64,000 bases of DNA from Buttiauxella agrestis ATCC 33320 (GCF_000735355.1 NZ_JMPI01000022.1:372025-436024), one strand, 5' to 3'. Counted from the first letter of the stretch, positions 52,186-61,491 are shown. Program-made: numbers and translations. The notes: generated by a model from the letters alone, not told the origin.

Positions 52186-53814
52186 ATGAAAACAAATAAC
52201 CACATCACATTTATGAAATCGTTTATCGCAATTGGACTGGCTAGTGCAATTTCAGGTGCCTGGGCGGCTAACGTTCCAGCAGGAACCGAACTGGCTGCGA
52301 AACAGGAACTAGTACGCAACAATGGCAGCGAACCGGCTTCACTTGATCCTCATAAAGTAGAAAGTAGTGTGGAGTCGGCAATTATCAGTGATTTTTTTGA
52401 AGGGCTGGTAGAGGTACGCAACGATGGTTCCATCGAGCCAAGACTGGCCGACAAGTGGGAACAAAAAAGCAGCACGGAATGGGTTTTCCATCTTCGCCCA
52501 GGTATTAAATGGTCCAACGGTGAGCCGATCACTGCTGAAGATGTGGTCTGGAGTTGGCAGCGCCTTGTTGATCCTAAAATAGGATCACCTTATGCGAGCT
52601 ATCTCGGCAATATGCATGTGGAAAATGCGGCGGATATTGCAGAGGGTAAAAAATCTCCTGATACGTTAGGTGTGAAAGCGTTAGATGCAACCACGCTACA
52701 AGTTACGCTGACTCAACCTACTGCCGCCTTCCTCGCAATGCTCGCTCACACCTCGCTGGTGGTGGTTGATAAAGCCGTCGTTGAGAAGTTTGGCGACAAA
52801 TGGACGCAACCGGCCAATTTTGTCAGCAGTGGGCCATACACACTTTCTGATTGGGTAGTAAACGAAAAAGTTATCGGGGTGCGTAATAAAAACTATTGGG
52901 ACGATAGCCACACCGTAATTAACAAAGTGACTTATTTACCCATTGCTTCTGAAACCTCAGACATCAACCGCTATAAAGCCGGTGAAATTGATATTGTTTT
53001 GACTGTGCCGCAAACGCTGTACGCTTCACTGAAGAAATCTATACCCGATCAAGTCCATGTGACGCCTAAGCTTGCGACCTACTACTACCAATTTAATACC
53101 ACTAAAGCGCCATTTAACGACCCGCGTGTGCGGCGTGCGCTGAACATGGCACTGGATAAAGACATCATCGCTGAAAAAGTGCTGGGGCAGGGGCAAATCC
53201 CGGCCTGGGTCATCAGCCAGAAAGATATTGGTGGTGTTGAACTCAAATCACCTGATTACGCCAGTTGGAGCCATGAGAAGCGTGTAGCGGAAGCGAAAAA
53301 GCTTCTGGAAGAAGCGGGGTTTAATGCCACCCATCCGTTGAAATTCAATCTGTTGTACAACACCTCTGAATCGCATCAACGCATTGCCATTGCCGCCAGT
53401 TCAATGTGGAGCAAAAACCTGGGAGTTGAAGCGAAACTGCAAAACCAGGAATGGAAAACCATGCTTGATACGATGCACAGCGGGACATTTGACGTGGTGC
53501 GTTATGCATGGATTGCTGATTACGACGATGCAGCGACATTCCTGAATAACTTCCGCACTGGCGATAGCGAAAATACCTCGGAGTACAGCAATGCCGCTTT
53601 TGATGACGCACTAAAAAATGCAGCCAAAGCAGACAATGTGGAACAGCGCGGTAAGTTCTACCAACAAGCCGAAGATAAACTGGCGGAAGATGTGCCAGCC
53701 ATTCCGGTTTATCACTATGTGCTGGTCCAGTTAGTGAAACCTTATGTCGGCGGATACGCGCCAAACAACCTTGGTTTCTACTACACCAAAGATATGTACA
53801 TCAAAAAACATTGA
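52186..53814 (+). CDS. OppA-like peptide ABC transporter substrate-binding protein
   Basis: 542 residues from ATG 52186. A long signal peptide (about 1-29, ending SGAWAAN) is followed by an SBP_bac_5 fold: LVRNNGSEPASLDPHKVES, ITAEDVVWSWQRLVDP, SPYASYLGNMHV, YLPIASETSDINRYKAGEID and the C-terminal NMYIKKH-type ending. It resembles OppA/MppA throughout, without ABC permease or ATPase genes nearby, so it probably feeds a transporter encoded elsewhere, as MppA does with OppBCDF. Ligand specificity cannot be read from sequence alone. It is absent from this position in E. coli K-12. Confidence 0.88.
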   Translation: MKTNNHITFMKSFIAIGLASAISGAWAANVPAGTELAAKQELVRNNGSEPASLDPHKVESSVESAIISDFFEGLVEVRNDGSIEPRLADKWEQKSSTEWVFHLRPGIKWSNGEPITAEDVVWSWQRLVDPKIGSPYASYLGNMHVENAADIAEGKKSPDTLGVKALDATTLQVTLTQPTAAFLAMLAHTSLVVVDKAVVEKFGDKWTQPANFVSSGPYTLSDWVVNEKVIGVRNKNYWDDSHTVINKVTYLPIASETSDINRYKAGEIDIVLTVPQTLYASLKKSIPDQVHVTPKLATYYYQFNTTKAPFNDPRVRRALNMALDKDIIAEKVLGQGQIPAWVISQKDIGGVELKSPDYASWSHEKRVAEAKKLLEEAGFNATHPLKFNLLYNTSESHQRIAIAASSMWSKNLGVEAKLQNQEWKTMLDTMHSGTFDVVRYAWIADYDDAATFLNNFRTGDSENTSEYSNAAFDDALKNAAKADNVEQRGKFYQQAEDKLAEDVPAIPVYHYVLVQLVKPYVGGYAPNNLGFYYTKDMYIKKH

Positions 53815-53938
53815 TAGTCGGCGCGTTGCAGGCGGCAAAACTTGCAACAAATTCTGATGTTAAATTACTCAAGTTGTTGGCGTTTCACTCAAACAGCGCG
53901 AGTTTGGTGATTTATCAGGCGAACGAACAAAATCGTGC

Positions 53939-53967
53939 TTTACAGGAAGTATGGGGATGTTTATAGT
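53939..53967 (+). promoter_or_regulatory. serT promoter
   Basis: TTTACA (53939-53944), a 17-bp spacer and TATAGT (53962-53967) lie 10 bp before the mature tRNA. The discriminator TCGCCTCG is GC-rich, as in stringently controlled stable RNA promoters. Confidence 0.75.
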
Positions 53968-53977
53968 TCGCCTCGTT

Positions 53978-54065
53978 GGAAGCGTGGCCGAGTGGTTGAA
54001 GGCACCGGTCTTGAAAACCGGCGATCCGAAAGGGTTCTAGAGTTCGAATCTCTACGCTTCCACCA
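53978..54065 (+). tRNA. serT: tRNA-Ser (anticodon UGA)
   Basis: 88 nt including encoded CCA. Acceptor GGAAGCG (53978-53984) pairs with CGCTTCC (54055-54061); the anticodon stem CCGGT/ACCGG closes a CTTGAAA loop with anticodon TGA. A long class II variable arm (GATCCGAAAGGGTTC) and T-arm GTTCGAATC are present. It reads UCN codons, with UCA as the cognate codon. Sequence and position match E. coli serT after yccA. Confidence 0.98.
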
Positions 54066-54072
54066 ACATTCA

Positions 54073-54105
54073 AGCCCTAGCTTAGAAATAAGCTGGGGCT
54101 TTTTC
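54073..54105 (+). terminator. Terminator of serT
   Basis: AGCCCTAGCTTA (54073-54084) pairs with TAAGCTGGGGCT (54089-54100) around GAAA with one mismatch, then TTTT. Its 3' end is 5 bp from the SDR stop, so it may serve both strands. Confidence 0.88.
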
Positions 54106-54109
54106 GTTT

Positions 54110-54901
54110 TTACTTCTGGTAACGCGGTGCCGGAACGCCCGTCAGGCAGCTTTCAAAAACAGCCAGTCGCGCTGATTCATAGGCTTCCCATTTCGCCAGG
54201 TCATGCAGAGGCGGAATCGTCACCGCTTCGCCTTGATCCAGGCCCGCTAACGCCGCATCGACCAGATTCTCCGTGGTCATGATGGCGGCGGGTGGCAGAT
54301 TTTCCATAGAAACACCGGACACCTCCCAGATTTCTGTCGCCGTCATGGCGGGCAATACCGCCTGAATCTTCACGTTGGTACCCGCCACTTCCTCCTGCAA
54401 ACCTCTTGTGAAATTCAGCACATAACCCTTGGTGCCGCTGTACACCGAACTTCCTGCGCGCGCATGCAGCGAAACGACCGAGGCAACGTTAATCAGCGTG
54501 CCGCTGTTTTGTGCCTGAAAACGGGTGAGGGCGGCAAGGCTCAGGCGTGTCAGCGCGGTGATATTAAGCGCTATATCGGCCTGATGTAACTCAGCGCTGC
54601 CTGCCGTAAATGGCGCAAGGTGTGCGACACCGGCATTATTGACCAACACACTTATCCGTTCATTGCTGCGAAGTGACTTTTCCACCGCCTGCATGCCGCT
54701 CTCCTTTGCGAGATCGGCGGTTAATGTCTGAACGTTGATACCGTGCAGAGATTCCAGTTTTGCTGCCAGTTCACGCAGGCGATCTTCGCGACGTGCAACC
54801 AACAGCAGATCGTATCCGCGAGCGGCGAAGCGCTCTGCATAAACCGCGCCAATGCCTGAAGATGCGCCGGTAATTACTGCAACAGAAGGGGAAGTGGTCA
54901 T
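54110..54901 (-). CDS. Short-chain dehydrogenase/reductase
   Basis: 263 residues from ATG 54901. It is a classical SDR: NAD(P)-binding TGASSGIG at 11-18, VARREDR near 36 (favouring NADPH), NNAG at 88-91, catalytic Ser about 141, Tyr154 and Lys158 in YSGTK. The substrate is unknown. It lies 172 bp downstream of the HxlR regulator on the same strand, and its upstream region has palindromes like the one in front of the regulator, so it is probably the regulator's target. Confidence 0.9.
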   Translation of the reverse strand: MTTSPSVAVITGASSGIGAVYAERFAARGYDLLLVARREDRLRELAAKLESLHGINVQTLTADLAKESGMQAVEKSLRSNERISVLVNNAGVAHLAPFTAGSAELHQADIALNITALTRLSLAALTRFQAQNSGTLINVASVVSLHARAGSSVYSGTKGYVLNFTRGLQEEVAGTNVKIQAVLPAMTATEIWEVSGVSMENLPPAAIMTTENLVDAALAGLDQGEAVTIPPLHDLAKWEAYESARLAVFESCLTGVPAPRYQK

Positions 54902-54933
54902 GGCAAAGCCTCGTGGGTGAAAGTAAATTTTAG

Positions 54934-54986
54934 GTTTCATTATGAAACTAAATTAAAAATAGATTTAATGGTTTTATAATGCAACC
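54934..54986 (-). promoter_or_regulatory. Candidate HxlR operators upstream of the SDR gene
   Basis: GTTTCATTATGAAAC (54934-54948) is a perfect palindrome around a central T. GGTTTTATAATGCAACC (54970-54986) is a second, imperfect copy with two arm mismatches. Both resemble the perfect GGTTTTATTATAAAACC in front of the HxlR gene. Binding is inferred from this similarity. Confidence 0.65.
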
Positions 54987-55073
54987 AAATTATGCGGAAT
55001 TTTTTCTTTCTGCGTTTGTTGGAGAGGAATGGATGGGGCGGATAAATAGAACTTTTATCCACCCTTCAACAGG

Positions 55074-55529
55074 TTACTCGACGGGAATAGCTGGGATTTG
55101 TGCGACCACTTCTTCAGGGGCGAGAGTGCGTCCATCCTGTGCTTGTAGCGTGAGTTTACGCAGAGGTTGATGCAGTTCGTCGTCAACCAACACGCTGCAT
55201 TTTTCGTGGCTATCAAACAGATAATCGCCACCCCATTGCGCCAGCGCAACCAGCACTGTTTGCAGGGCGCGGCCTTTTTCAGTTAACACATATTCATTCC
55301 ATGCGCTGCCGTCGGTTGCGGGGCGAACCGTCAAAATGTCTTGCTCAACCAGTTGTTTTAAGCGCTGAGTCAGCATGTTTTTGGCGATGCCGAGGTTTTT
55401 TTGGAACTCACCAAAACGCGTCAGGCCGTTCAGTGCATCGCGCACAATCAGCAACGACCACCAGTCACCGATGATATCAAGCGACCGGGCTACCGGGCAG
55501 ATACTGCCTTCCATACTTTTGCGTTTCAT
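55074..55529 (-). CDS. HxlR family transcriptional regulator
   Basis: 151 residues from ATG 55529, with GGAGG upstream; the longer frame to 55550 includes that site. It is a winged-helix HxlR/MarR-like protein: CPVARSLDIIGDWWSLLIVRDAL at residues 11-33, recognition region RFGEFQKNLGIAKNMLTQRLKQL and wing YVLTEKGRAL. Cys11 is at the position used for aldehyde or redox sensing in some HxlR proteins. It probably controls itself and the downstream SDR. Confidence 0.9.
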   Translation of the reverse strand: MKRKSMEGSICPVARSLDIIGDWWSLLIVRDALNGLTRFGEFQKNLGIAKNMLTQRLKQLVEQDILTVRPATDGSAWNEYVLTEKGRALQTVLVALAQWGGDYLFDSHEKCSVLVDDELHQPLRKLTLQAQDGRTLAPEEVVAQIPAIPVE

Positions 55530-55552
55530 TTGACCTCCACAGCACATCATTT

Positions 55553-55569
55553 GGTTTTATTATAAAACC
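55553..55569 (-). promoter_or_regulatory. Perfect 17-bp palindrome in front of the HxlR gene
   Basis: GGTTTTATTATAAAACC is symmetrical around a central T and sits 24-40 bp before the HxlR start, where it could overlap a -10 element. Candidate autoregulatory operator. Confidence 0.7.
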
Positions 55570-55697
55570 CATTATCCATATTGAATAGTTTTCCTTCTTC
55601 CTCTGTTTTTGCGACAGGCTCAAAAGGCGGTTGCGCTATTTTCTGCCAAACTGAATGCGGCACTTCATTCGTGCCATAACATCTTGAGGATAAAGGG

Positions 55698-56948
55698 ATG
55701 AATAAAAAAACGATTGCAACATTACTGGCTATGGCTTACTTCGCACCTGCACTGGCGCACGCCGAAACCGCGCCACAGGGTTACAAACTTGAACAAGTGT
55801 TGCTGATGAGTCGCCATAACTTGCGCGCCCCACTGGCTAACAATGGCAGCGTGCTGGAACAATCCACGGCTCAGTCATGGCCTGAATGGGATGTGCCGGG
55901 TGGGCAGCTCACCACTAAAGGCGGCGTGCTGGAAGTGTATATGGGCCATTACTTACGTGAATGGCTTGCCGAACAAGGGCTGGTCAAAAGTGGTGAATGC
56001 CCAACGCCACAAAGCGTTTACGCCTACGCTAACAGCTTGCAACGCACCGTCGCTACGGCGCAGTTTTTTATCACCGGGGCGTTTCCTGGATGTGATGTTC
56101 CTGTCCATCATCAGGAAAAAATGGGCACCATGGACCCAACCTTCAACCCGGTCATCACCAATGATTCGCCTGAGTTTAAGCAAGCCGCTCTGAAGGCGAT
56201 GGAAACCCAGCGCGAGCACTTCAAACTGGACGACAGCTACCAGCTACTGGAGCAAATTGTCGCATTCAAAGATTCGCCAGGTTGCAAAGAAAAACAGGTG
56301 TGTGACCTGACCGCGCAGAAAGACAAATTTAGCGCCAATGCCACAGAAGAACCTGGCGTGAGTGGCCCACTCAAAGTCGGTAACTCGCTGGTAGATGCGT
56401 TTACGCTGCAATATTACGAAGGCTTCCCGGTAGATAACGTCGCCTGGGGGAAAATCAAAACCGACCAGCAGTGGAAGGTATTATCCCAGCTGAAAAATAG
56501 TTATCAGGACACGCTGTTTACCTCGCCACAAGTGGCGCGAAATGTCGCCGCACCGCTGATCAAATACATTCAGAAAGCGTTGGCGGGCAATGATAATAAA
56601 GGGCCAAAAATCACGTTGCTGGTTGGGCATGACTCCAACATTGCGTCGCTGCTGACGGCACTGGATTTCAAACCTTATCAATTGCCTGAGCAATATGAAC
56701 GTACGCCAATTGGCGGGAAAATCATGTTCCAGCGTTGGCATGATGCGGATAACAATCGTGAATTGATGAAGGTGGAGTACGTCTATCAAAGCACCGAGCA
56801 GTTGCGTAAAGCGGATGTATTAAGCCTGCAACAACCTCCGCAGCGTGTGACGCTCCAGCTTAACGGTTGTCCGACCGATGCGAATGGTTTTTGCCCGTGG
56901 GATAAATTTACCGAAGTGTTAGCGCAATCGGTGAGTCAGGCGAAGTAA
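55698..56948 (+). CDS. agp: Periplasmic glucose-1-phosphatase
   Basis: 416 residues (E. coli 413). It is a secreted histidine acid phosphatase that hydrolyses glucose-1-phosphate and can attack phytate at one position. The signal peptide ends near ALAHA (residues 1-22). The catalytic RHNLRAP motif has His40, and the HD-type proton donor is in [12 protein letters not shown]. Cysteine pairs include GECPTP...FPGC and [12 protein letters not shown]. It retains the K-12 neighbours yccJ and wrbA downstream. Confidence 0.96.
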   Translation: MNKKTIATLLAMAYFAPALAHAETAPQGYKLEQVLLMSRHNLRAPLANNGSVLEQSTAQSWPEWDVPGGQLTTKGGVLEVYMGHYLREWLAEQGLVKSGECPTPQSVYAYANSLQRTVATAQFFITGAFPGCDVPVHHQEKMGTMDPTFNPVITNDSPEFKQAALKAMETQREHFKLDDSYQLLEQIVAFKDSPGCKEKQVCDLTAQKDKFSANATEEPGVSGPLKVGNSLVDAFTLQYYEGFPVDNVAWGKIKTDQQWKVLSQLKNSYQDTLFTSPQVARNVAAPLIKYIQKALAGNDNKGPKITLLVGHDSNIASLLTALDFKPYQLPEQYERTPIGGKIMFQRWHDADNNRELMKVEYVYQSTEQLRKADVLSLQQPPQRVTLQLNGCPTDANGFCPWDKFTEVLAQSVSQAK

Positions 56949-56960
56949 AAGAAAGGGGAT

Positions 56961-56979
56961 CCCCCGCCGTGAGCGGGGG
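56961..56979. terminator. Hairpin between agp and yccJ
   Basis: CCCCCGC (56961-56967) pairs with GCGGGGG (56973-56979) around CGTGA between convergent genes. No clear T-run follows on the plus strand; the minus strand has CCCCTTTCTTTT, so it fits better as a yccJ terminator. Confidence 0.6.
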
Positions 56980-56987
56980 AAATCGGA

Positions 56988-57215
56988 CTACACGTTTTTC
57001 CGCTCGATGGTTTGCTCGCCCCAAAATAGCGAATCTTTATCCGTTTTTTCAAATGCCAACGTTAAGACTTCGTCGTTGCCATCTTCCCAAATTTTCTCAG
57101 CTAATTTTTCGTCGTATTTTGCCACTTCAAAAATAGCCTCTGCTATTTCAGGAGAAGTGTTTCTCAAACTCGCCCATTCACCAACATGATGAACTTTTGA
57201 TTGTTGATTCTGCAT
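56988..57215 (-). CDS. yccJ: YccJ family protein
   Basis: 75 residues, the E. coli length. It is a small acidic soluble protein with the conserved core [23 protein letters not shown] (about 9-31) and C-terminus [12 protein letters not shown]. The function is unknown. It lies 19 bp downstream of wrbA and is probably co-transcribed with it, as in E. coli where the pair is RpoS-controlled. Confidence 0.94.
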   Translation of the reverse strand: MQNQQSKVHHVGEWASLRNTSPEIAEAIFEVAKYDEKLAEKIWEDGNDEVLTLAFEKTDKDSLFWGEQTIERKNV

Positions 57216-57234
57216 GCTCTCCTCCGTAATGAAT

Positions 57235-58132
<898 letters not shown>

Positions 58133-58257
58133 ATACTCGTCATATTTCAAGCCGCAGGGGTGTTGGCTTCACTCACTTACCCGAATCACTTACTTATGTA
58201 AGCTCATCGGGATTAGTTCCCTTGCCGCCTTCCTGCGACTCGAATTATTTAGAGTAT
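58133..58257. repeat. ERIC element (enterobacterial repetitive intergenic consensus)
   Basis: 125-bp imperfect palindrome starting ATACTC and ending GAGTAT, with the typical core TCACTTACTTATGTAAGCTC (58187-58206) and centre CTTAC-TTAT-GTAAG. ERIC elements are about 126-127 bp. The arm next to the core reads CCCGA on the left and TCGGG on the right, where the usual consensus has CCCCAG and CTGGGG, so pairing is kept. It ends 86 bp before ymdF and may be transcribed with it. Confidence 0.92.
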
Positions 58258-58343
58258 GTTTTGTTCGCGCGGTGAAAGAATCTTCTTTGACCGAATGCAA
58301 TATGATCTCTTAACTATTTCGCAATCCAATCTGGAGGTTAGAA

Positions 58344-58520
58344 ATGGCAAACCATCGTGGTGGGTCAGGTAATTTCGCTGAAGACCGTGAAAGAGCATCA
58401 GAAGCAGGTCGCAAAGGTGGCCAGCATAGTGGCGGGAACTTCAAAAATGACCCGCAACGTGCCTCAGAAGCAGGCCAGAAAGGGGGCAAAAATAGCCACG
58501 GCAAAGGTAGCAGTAAGTAA
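58344..58520 (+). CDS. ymdF: KGG-repeat stress protein YmdF
   Basis: 58 residues: MANHRGGSGNFAEDRERA followed by two KGG-type repeats (RASEAGRKGGQHSGGNF and RASEAGQKGGKNS). It is very hydrophilic and glycine-rich, like E. coli YmdF/YciG and the Bacillus stress protein GsiB. The molecular role is unknown. GGAGG (58333-58337) is a strong ribosome-binding site. The position next to wrbA and the rut operon is as in E. coli. Confidence 0.95.
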   Translation: MANHRGGSGNFAEDRERASEAGRKGGQHSGGNFKNDPQRASEAGQKGGKNSHGKGSSK

Positions 58521-58543
58521 TCATACGCAGCCTGGTTAACCCC

Positions 58544-58572
58544 AACCGCCGGTGAAAGCCGGCGGTTTTATT
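58544..58572 (+). terminator. Terminator of ymdF
   Basis: ACCGCCGG (58545-58552) pairs with CCGGCGGT (58559-58566) around TGAAAG and is followed by TTTATTTT. Confidence 0.92.
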
Positions 58573-58645
58573 TTGTCTGTCCCATTGCGCGGCCCCCCGT
58601 CGCACAGCACACTATCCGGCTTGCTTATTCCGCTTCGGTATTTCC

Positions 58646-59554
58646 ATGTCAGCCCTATTGCGCCGTTACCAATTTGCCATAAAACCCCAGGAAGCCATCC
58701 TGATCCTCATTACCATGTTTTGGGGTGGGACATTCCTTGCCGTGTCATATGCGATGACGATGAGCGGGCCGTTCTTTTTCGTCGGATTACGCTTTGCCAC
58801 CGCCGCGCTGGCGGTTGGTTTGCTGTCACTAAAAACACTGCGCGGCCTGACCTGGCTTGAGGTCAAAGCTGGTGTGTTTATCGGGGTGTCGATTGCGATA
58901 GGTTACAGCATGCAAACCTGGGGTCTACAGACCATTCCCAGCAGCAAATCCGCATTTATTACCGCGATGTACGTGCCGCTGGTGCCCGTTCTGCAATGGA
59001 TTTGTCTGGGCAGAATGCCGGGTGTGATGTCCTGGATTGGCGTAGCACTTGCGTTTATCGGCCTGATTTTTCTTGCCGGGCCGGACGGCACCTCGTTAAC
59101 GCTTGGCGCGGGTGAAATTATCACGCTGATTAGCGCCCTGGCGATTGCCGCAGAAATCATTCTTATCAGCGCCTGGGCGGGGAAAGTGGATATTAAACGC
59201 GTCACGATTGTGCAGCTTGCAACCGCCTCGATTGTTGCGTTTGCCACCATGATTCCGGCTGGCGAAAGTGTTCCTGCATTTACTCCTGATTTGCTGGCTA
59301 TTGCGTTAGGTCTTGGGATTTTCAGCGCCATTATTCAAGTGACGATGAACTGGGCGCAACGCAGCGTTTCCCCGACGCGAGCGACGGTGATTTATACCGG
59401 TGAACCGGTTTGGGCAGGTATTTTCGGGCGTATTGCCGGAGAACGATTACCCGTTTTGGCACTACTGGGTGGCGCGTTGATTGTGCTGGGCGTGTTGGTC
59501 AGCGAGCTAAAACTCAAACGCAAAAAGAAGCAGGAATCACTCTCAGCATTGTAG
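58646..59554 (+). CDS. DMT superfamily (EamA) transporter
   Basis: 302 residues with ten hydrophobic segments in two five-helix EamA repeats (about 15-145 and 155-290) and a basic C-terminal tail (KLKRKKK). The first repeat has FWGGTFLAVSYAM and SSKSAFITAMYVPLVP; the second ends VIYTGEPVWAGIFG. It is likely an inner-membrane exporter of metabolites or amino acids; the substrate is unknown. It is not at this position in E. coli K-12, where ymdF is next to rutG. The start lacks a strong ribosome-binding site, so a different start codon is possible. Confidence 0.85.
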   Translation: MSALLRRYQFAIKPQEAILILITMFWGGTFLAVSYAMTMSGPFFFVGLRFATAALAVGLLSLKTLRGLTWLEVKAGVFIGVSIAIGYSMQTWGLQTIPSSKSAFITAMYVPLVPVLQWICLGRMPGVMSWIGVALAFIGLIFLAGPDGTSLTLGAGEIITLISALAIAAEIILISAWAGKVDIKRVTIVQLATASIVAFATMIPAGESVPAFTPDLLAIALGLGIFSAIIQVTMNWAQRSVSPTRATVIYTGEPVWAGIFGRIAGERLPVLALLGGALIVLGVLVSELKLKRKKKQESLSAL

Positions 59555-59574
59555 AGACCGGATATGTCTGTTTT

Positions 59575-59645
59575 GTCGGGGGTCGCTACGCTAGCCCGAC
59601 CTACAACGACTTACTGTAGGTCGGATAAGCGAAGCGTCATCCGAC
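59575..59645. repeat. Pair of inverted REP-like units (BIME)
   Basis: Two palindromic units face each other: 59575-59604 (GTCGGG...CCCGACCTAC) and 59616-59645 (GTAGGTCGGATAAGCG...CATCCGAC). They share the GTAGGTCGG stem sequence and fill the gap between the convergent EamA and rutG genes, the usual location of REP/BIME elements. Confidence 0.85.
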
Positions 59646-60965
59646 TTATGGAACGACTGCGCCGTCGGCAATAACCACCGGGCGGCGGCTCAAAATAGCG
59701 TTCAGTATAATCGCGCCAAAAGTAGCCGTCCCAATCCCGCCGAGCGTGAAACCACCGATCGTTAAGGCGAAATCACCCGCCCCCAATACCAGCGTTACCG
59801 CCACCATAATCAGGTTGCCGTTCTGGCTTAAATCAACATTGTGCTGCACCCAAATCCGTGCCCCCGCTACGGCTATCAAGCCAAACACCACAATAGATGC
59901 GCCGCCAATCACTGGCCCCGGAATAGTATGGATAAGCGCGCCAAATTTTGGTGAAAAACCCAATAACATAGCGATGCCGGAGGCGGCGACAAACACGAGT
60001 GTTGAATAGACTTTTGTCACCGCCATCACACCGATATTTTCCGCGTAAGTCGTCACGCCGCTGCCGCCGACCGAGCCTGAAAGCATGGTTGCCAGGCCAT
60101 CGCCGACAAACGCTTTGCCGATGTACGGGTCCATATTTTTACCCGTCATCCCGGCAACGGCTTTTAAATGTCCGAGGTTTTCTGCCACCAGAATCACCGC
60201 CACGGGCGCTATCAGCATCATCGCCTGCACGTTAAACGTCGGTGAAGTCATTTGCGGAATACCGAACCATGCCGCAGCACCAATCAGCGCAAAATCCACC
60301 GGTTTACCGAAGCCAAAACCATTTGCCAGCACCGCGTAAATGGCGCAGGCGAGAATGAGGCCAATCAGAATTAACAAGCGTTGGATCATGCCTCGGGTAA
60401 ACACCGCAACCAGCCCGATACACATCACCGTCATGACCGCCATCCAGCTATCGAAGCTGCTGGCGGAAACGCCCCGCACCGCAATGGGTGCCAGATTCAG
60501 GCCGATGGCCATCACCACTGCACCGGTCACTACGGGAGGCATCAGCCGTTCAATCCAGCGCGTTCCGGCCTTCATCACCACAAACCCAATCAGCGTATAC
60601 ACCAGGCCACAGGCGATAATTCCGCCGAGCGCCACGCTTAAATGCGGGTTTAAGCCTTGCCCGTTAAAGCCGGTCACTGCAATCACCACGCCGACAAACG
60701 CGGCACTCGAGCCTAAGTAACTCGGTACGCGCCCTCCGGTGACCAGGAAGAATAGCAGCGTCCCAACCCCCGACATTAATATCGACAAATTAGGATCAAG
60801 CCCCATCAAAAGCGGCATCAGTACCGTTGCGCCAAACATTGCCACCGCATGCTGCACGCCCATCACCAGCGTTTGACCGAGCGGCAGCGTTTCATCCGGG
60901 GCGATGACTCCGCCTTCCGTTATCGCAGATTTTTTACGCCATTGTGGAAACCAGGAATTCGCCAT
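59646..60965 (-). CDS. rutG: Pyrimidine permease RutG
   Basis: 439 residues from ATG 60965 (E. coli 442). GGAG sits six bases upstream of this ATG, while ATG 60971 and GTG 60986 are poorly spaced. It is an NCS2/nucleobase-cation symporter with about 14 membrane segments; VGVQHAVAMFGATVLMP-like sequence is near residue 36, and AENLGHLKAVAGMTG and SGSVGGSGVTTYAENIGVM hold the substrate-binding region. It imports uracil and thymine for the Rut pathway and is the last gene of the operon. Confidence 0.96.
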   Translation of the reverse strand: MANSWFPQWRKKSAITEGGVIAPDETLPLGQTLVMGVQHAVAMFGATVLMPLLMGLDPNLSILMSGVGTLLFFLVTGGRVPSYLGSSAAFVGVVIAVTGFNGQGLNPHLSVALGGIIACGLVYTLIGFVVMKAGTRWIERLMPPVVTGAVVMAIGLNLAPIAVRGVSASSFDSWMAVMTVMCIGLVAVFTRGMIQRLLILIGLILACAIYAVLANGFGFGKPVDFALIGAAAWFGIPQMTSPTFNVQAMMLIAPVAVILVAENLGHLKAVAGMTGKNMDPYIGKAFVGDGLATMLSGSVGGSGVTTYAENIGVMAVTKVYSTLVFVAASGIAMLLGFSPKFGALIHTIPGPVIGGASIVVFGLIAVAGARIWVQHNVDLSQNGNLIMVAVTLVLGAGDFALTIGGFTLGGIGTATFGAIILNAILSRRPVVIADGAVVP

Positions 60966-60993
60966 ACTCATCTCCAGAGGGAACACGTTTCGG

Positions 60994-61482
60994 CTAACAG
61001 GCAGGCCGCATCAGTTGGTGATAGCCACGGTCAAACCACACCAGACCGTGGGACTCGTCGTTACGTTCAAGAGCCACTAATTCACAGAATAAAATGTCAT
61101 GCGTGCCCACACTGACGACCTGGCTGATACGGCAATCAAAAGAGACAATGGCCCCTTCAAGTTGCGGACAACCTGTCGCACCGTTTCGCCAGCGCGCGGC
61201 GGAAAAGCGCTCGGTCATGGCGGTTTTTCCGCCAAACAGATTGGATAACGCTTCGTGTCCGGCGGCCAGAGTGTTGACACATAGCGCCTCGTTGCGGTTA
61301 AAAATCGGCCACACCGAAGCGCTACGATTCAGGCAAACCAGCAGGGTTGGCGGGTCATCTGTGACGCTGCACACCGCTGATGCGGTAAAGCCCGCGCGTC
61401 CGGCAGGGCCGTCGGTGGTGACGATATTCACCGCCGCCCCCAGGCACGACATCGCATCGCGGAAGATTTGTTTCTCAATCAT
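60994..61482 (-). CDS. rutF: FMN reductase RutF
   Basis: 162 residues (E. coli 164). It is a flavin reductase-like domain protein that supplies reduced FMN to the pyrimidine oxygenase RutA. It carries [33 protein letters not shown] (split at residues 8-40) and the flavin-binding [13 protein letters not shown]. It lies between rutE and rutG with short spacers. Confidence 0.96.
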   Translation of the reverse strand: MIEKQIFRDAMSCLGAAVNIVTTDGPAGRAGFTASAVCSVTDDPPTLLVCLNRSASVWPIFNRNEALCVNTLAAGHEALSNLFGGKTAMTERFSAARWRNGATGCPQLEGAIVSFDCRISQVVSVGTHDILFCELVALERNDESHGLVWFDRGYHQLMRPAC

Positions 61483-61491
61483 CTTTGCTCC

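Noticed and set aside
53824..53848. GTTGCA...TGCAAC hairpin after the OppA-like gene as a terminator
   Set aside because: The stem is only six bp with a long loop and no T-run follows.
53978..54110. tRNA-Ser as an integration site for a genomic island
   Set aside because: No integrase gene, no repeat of the tRNA 3' end and no mobile-element genes were seen on either side.
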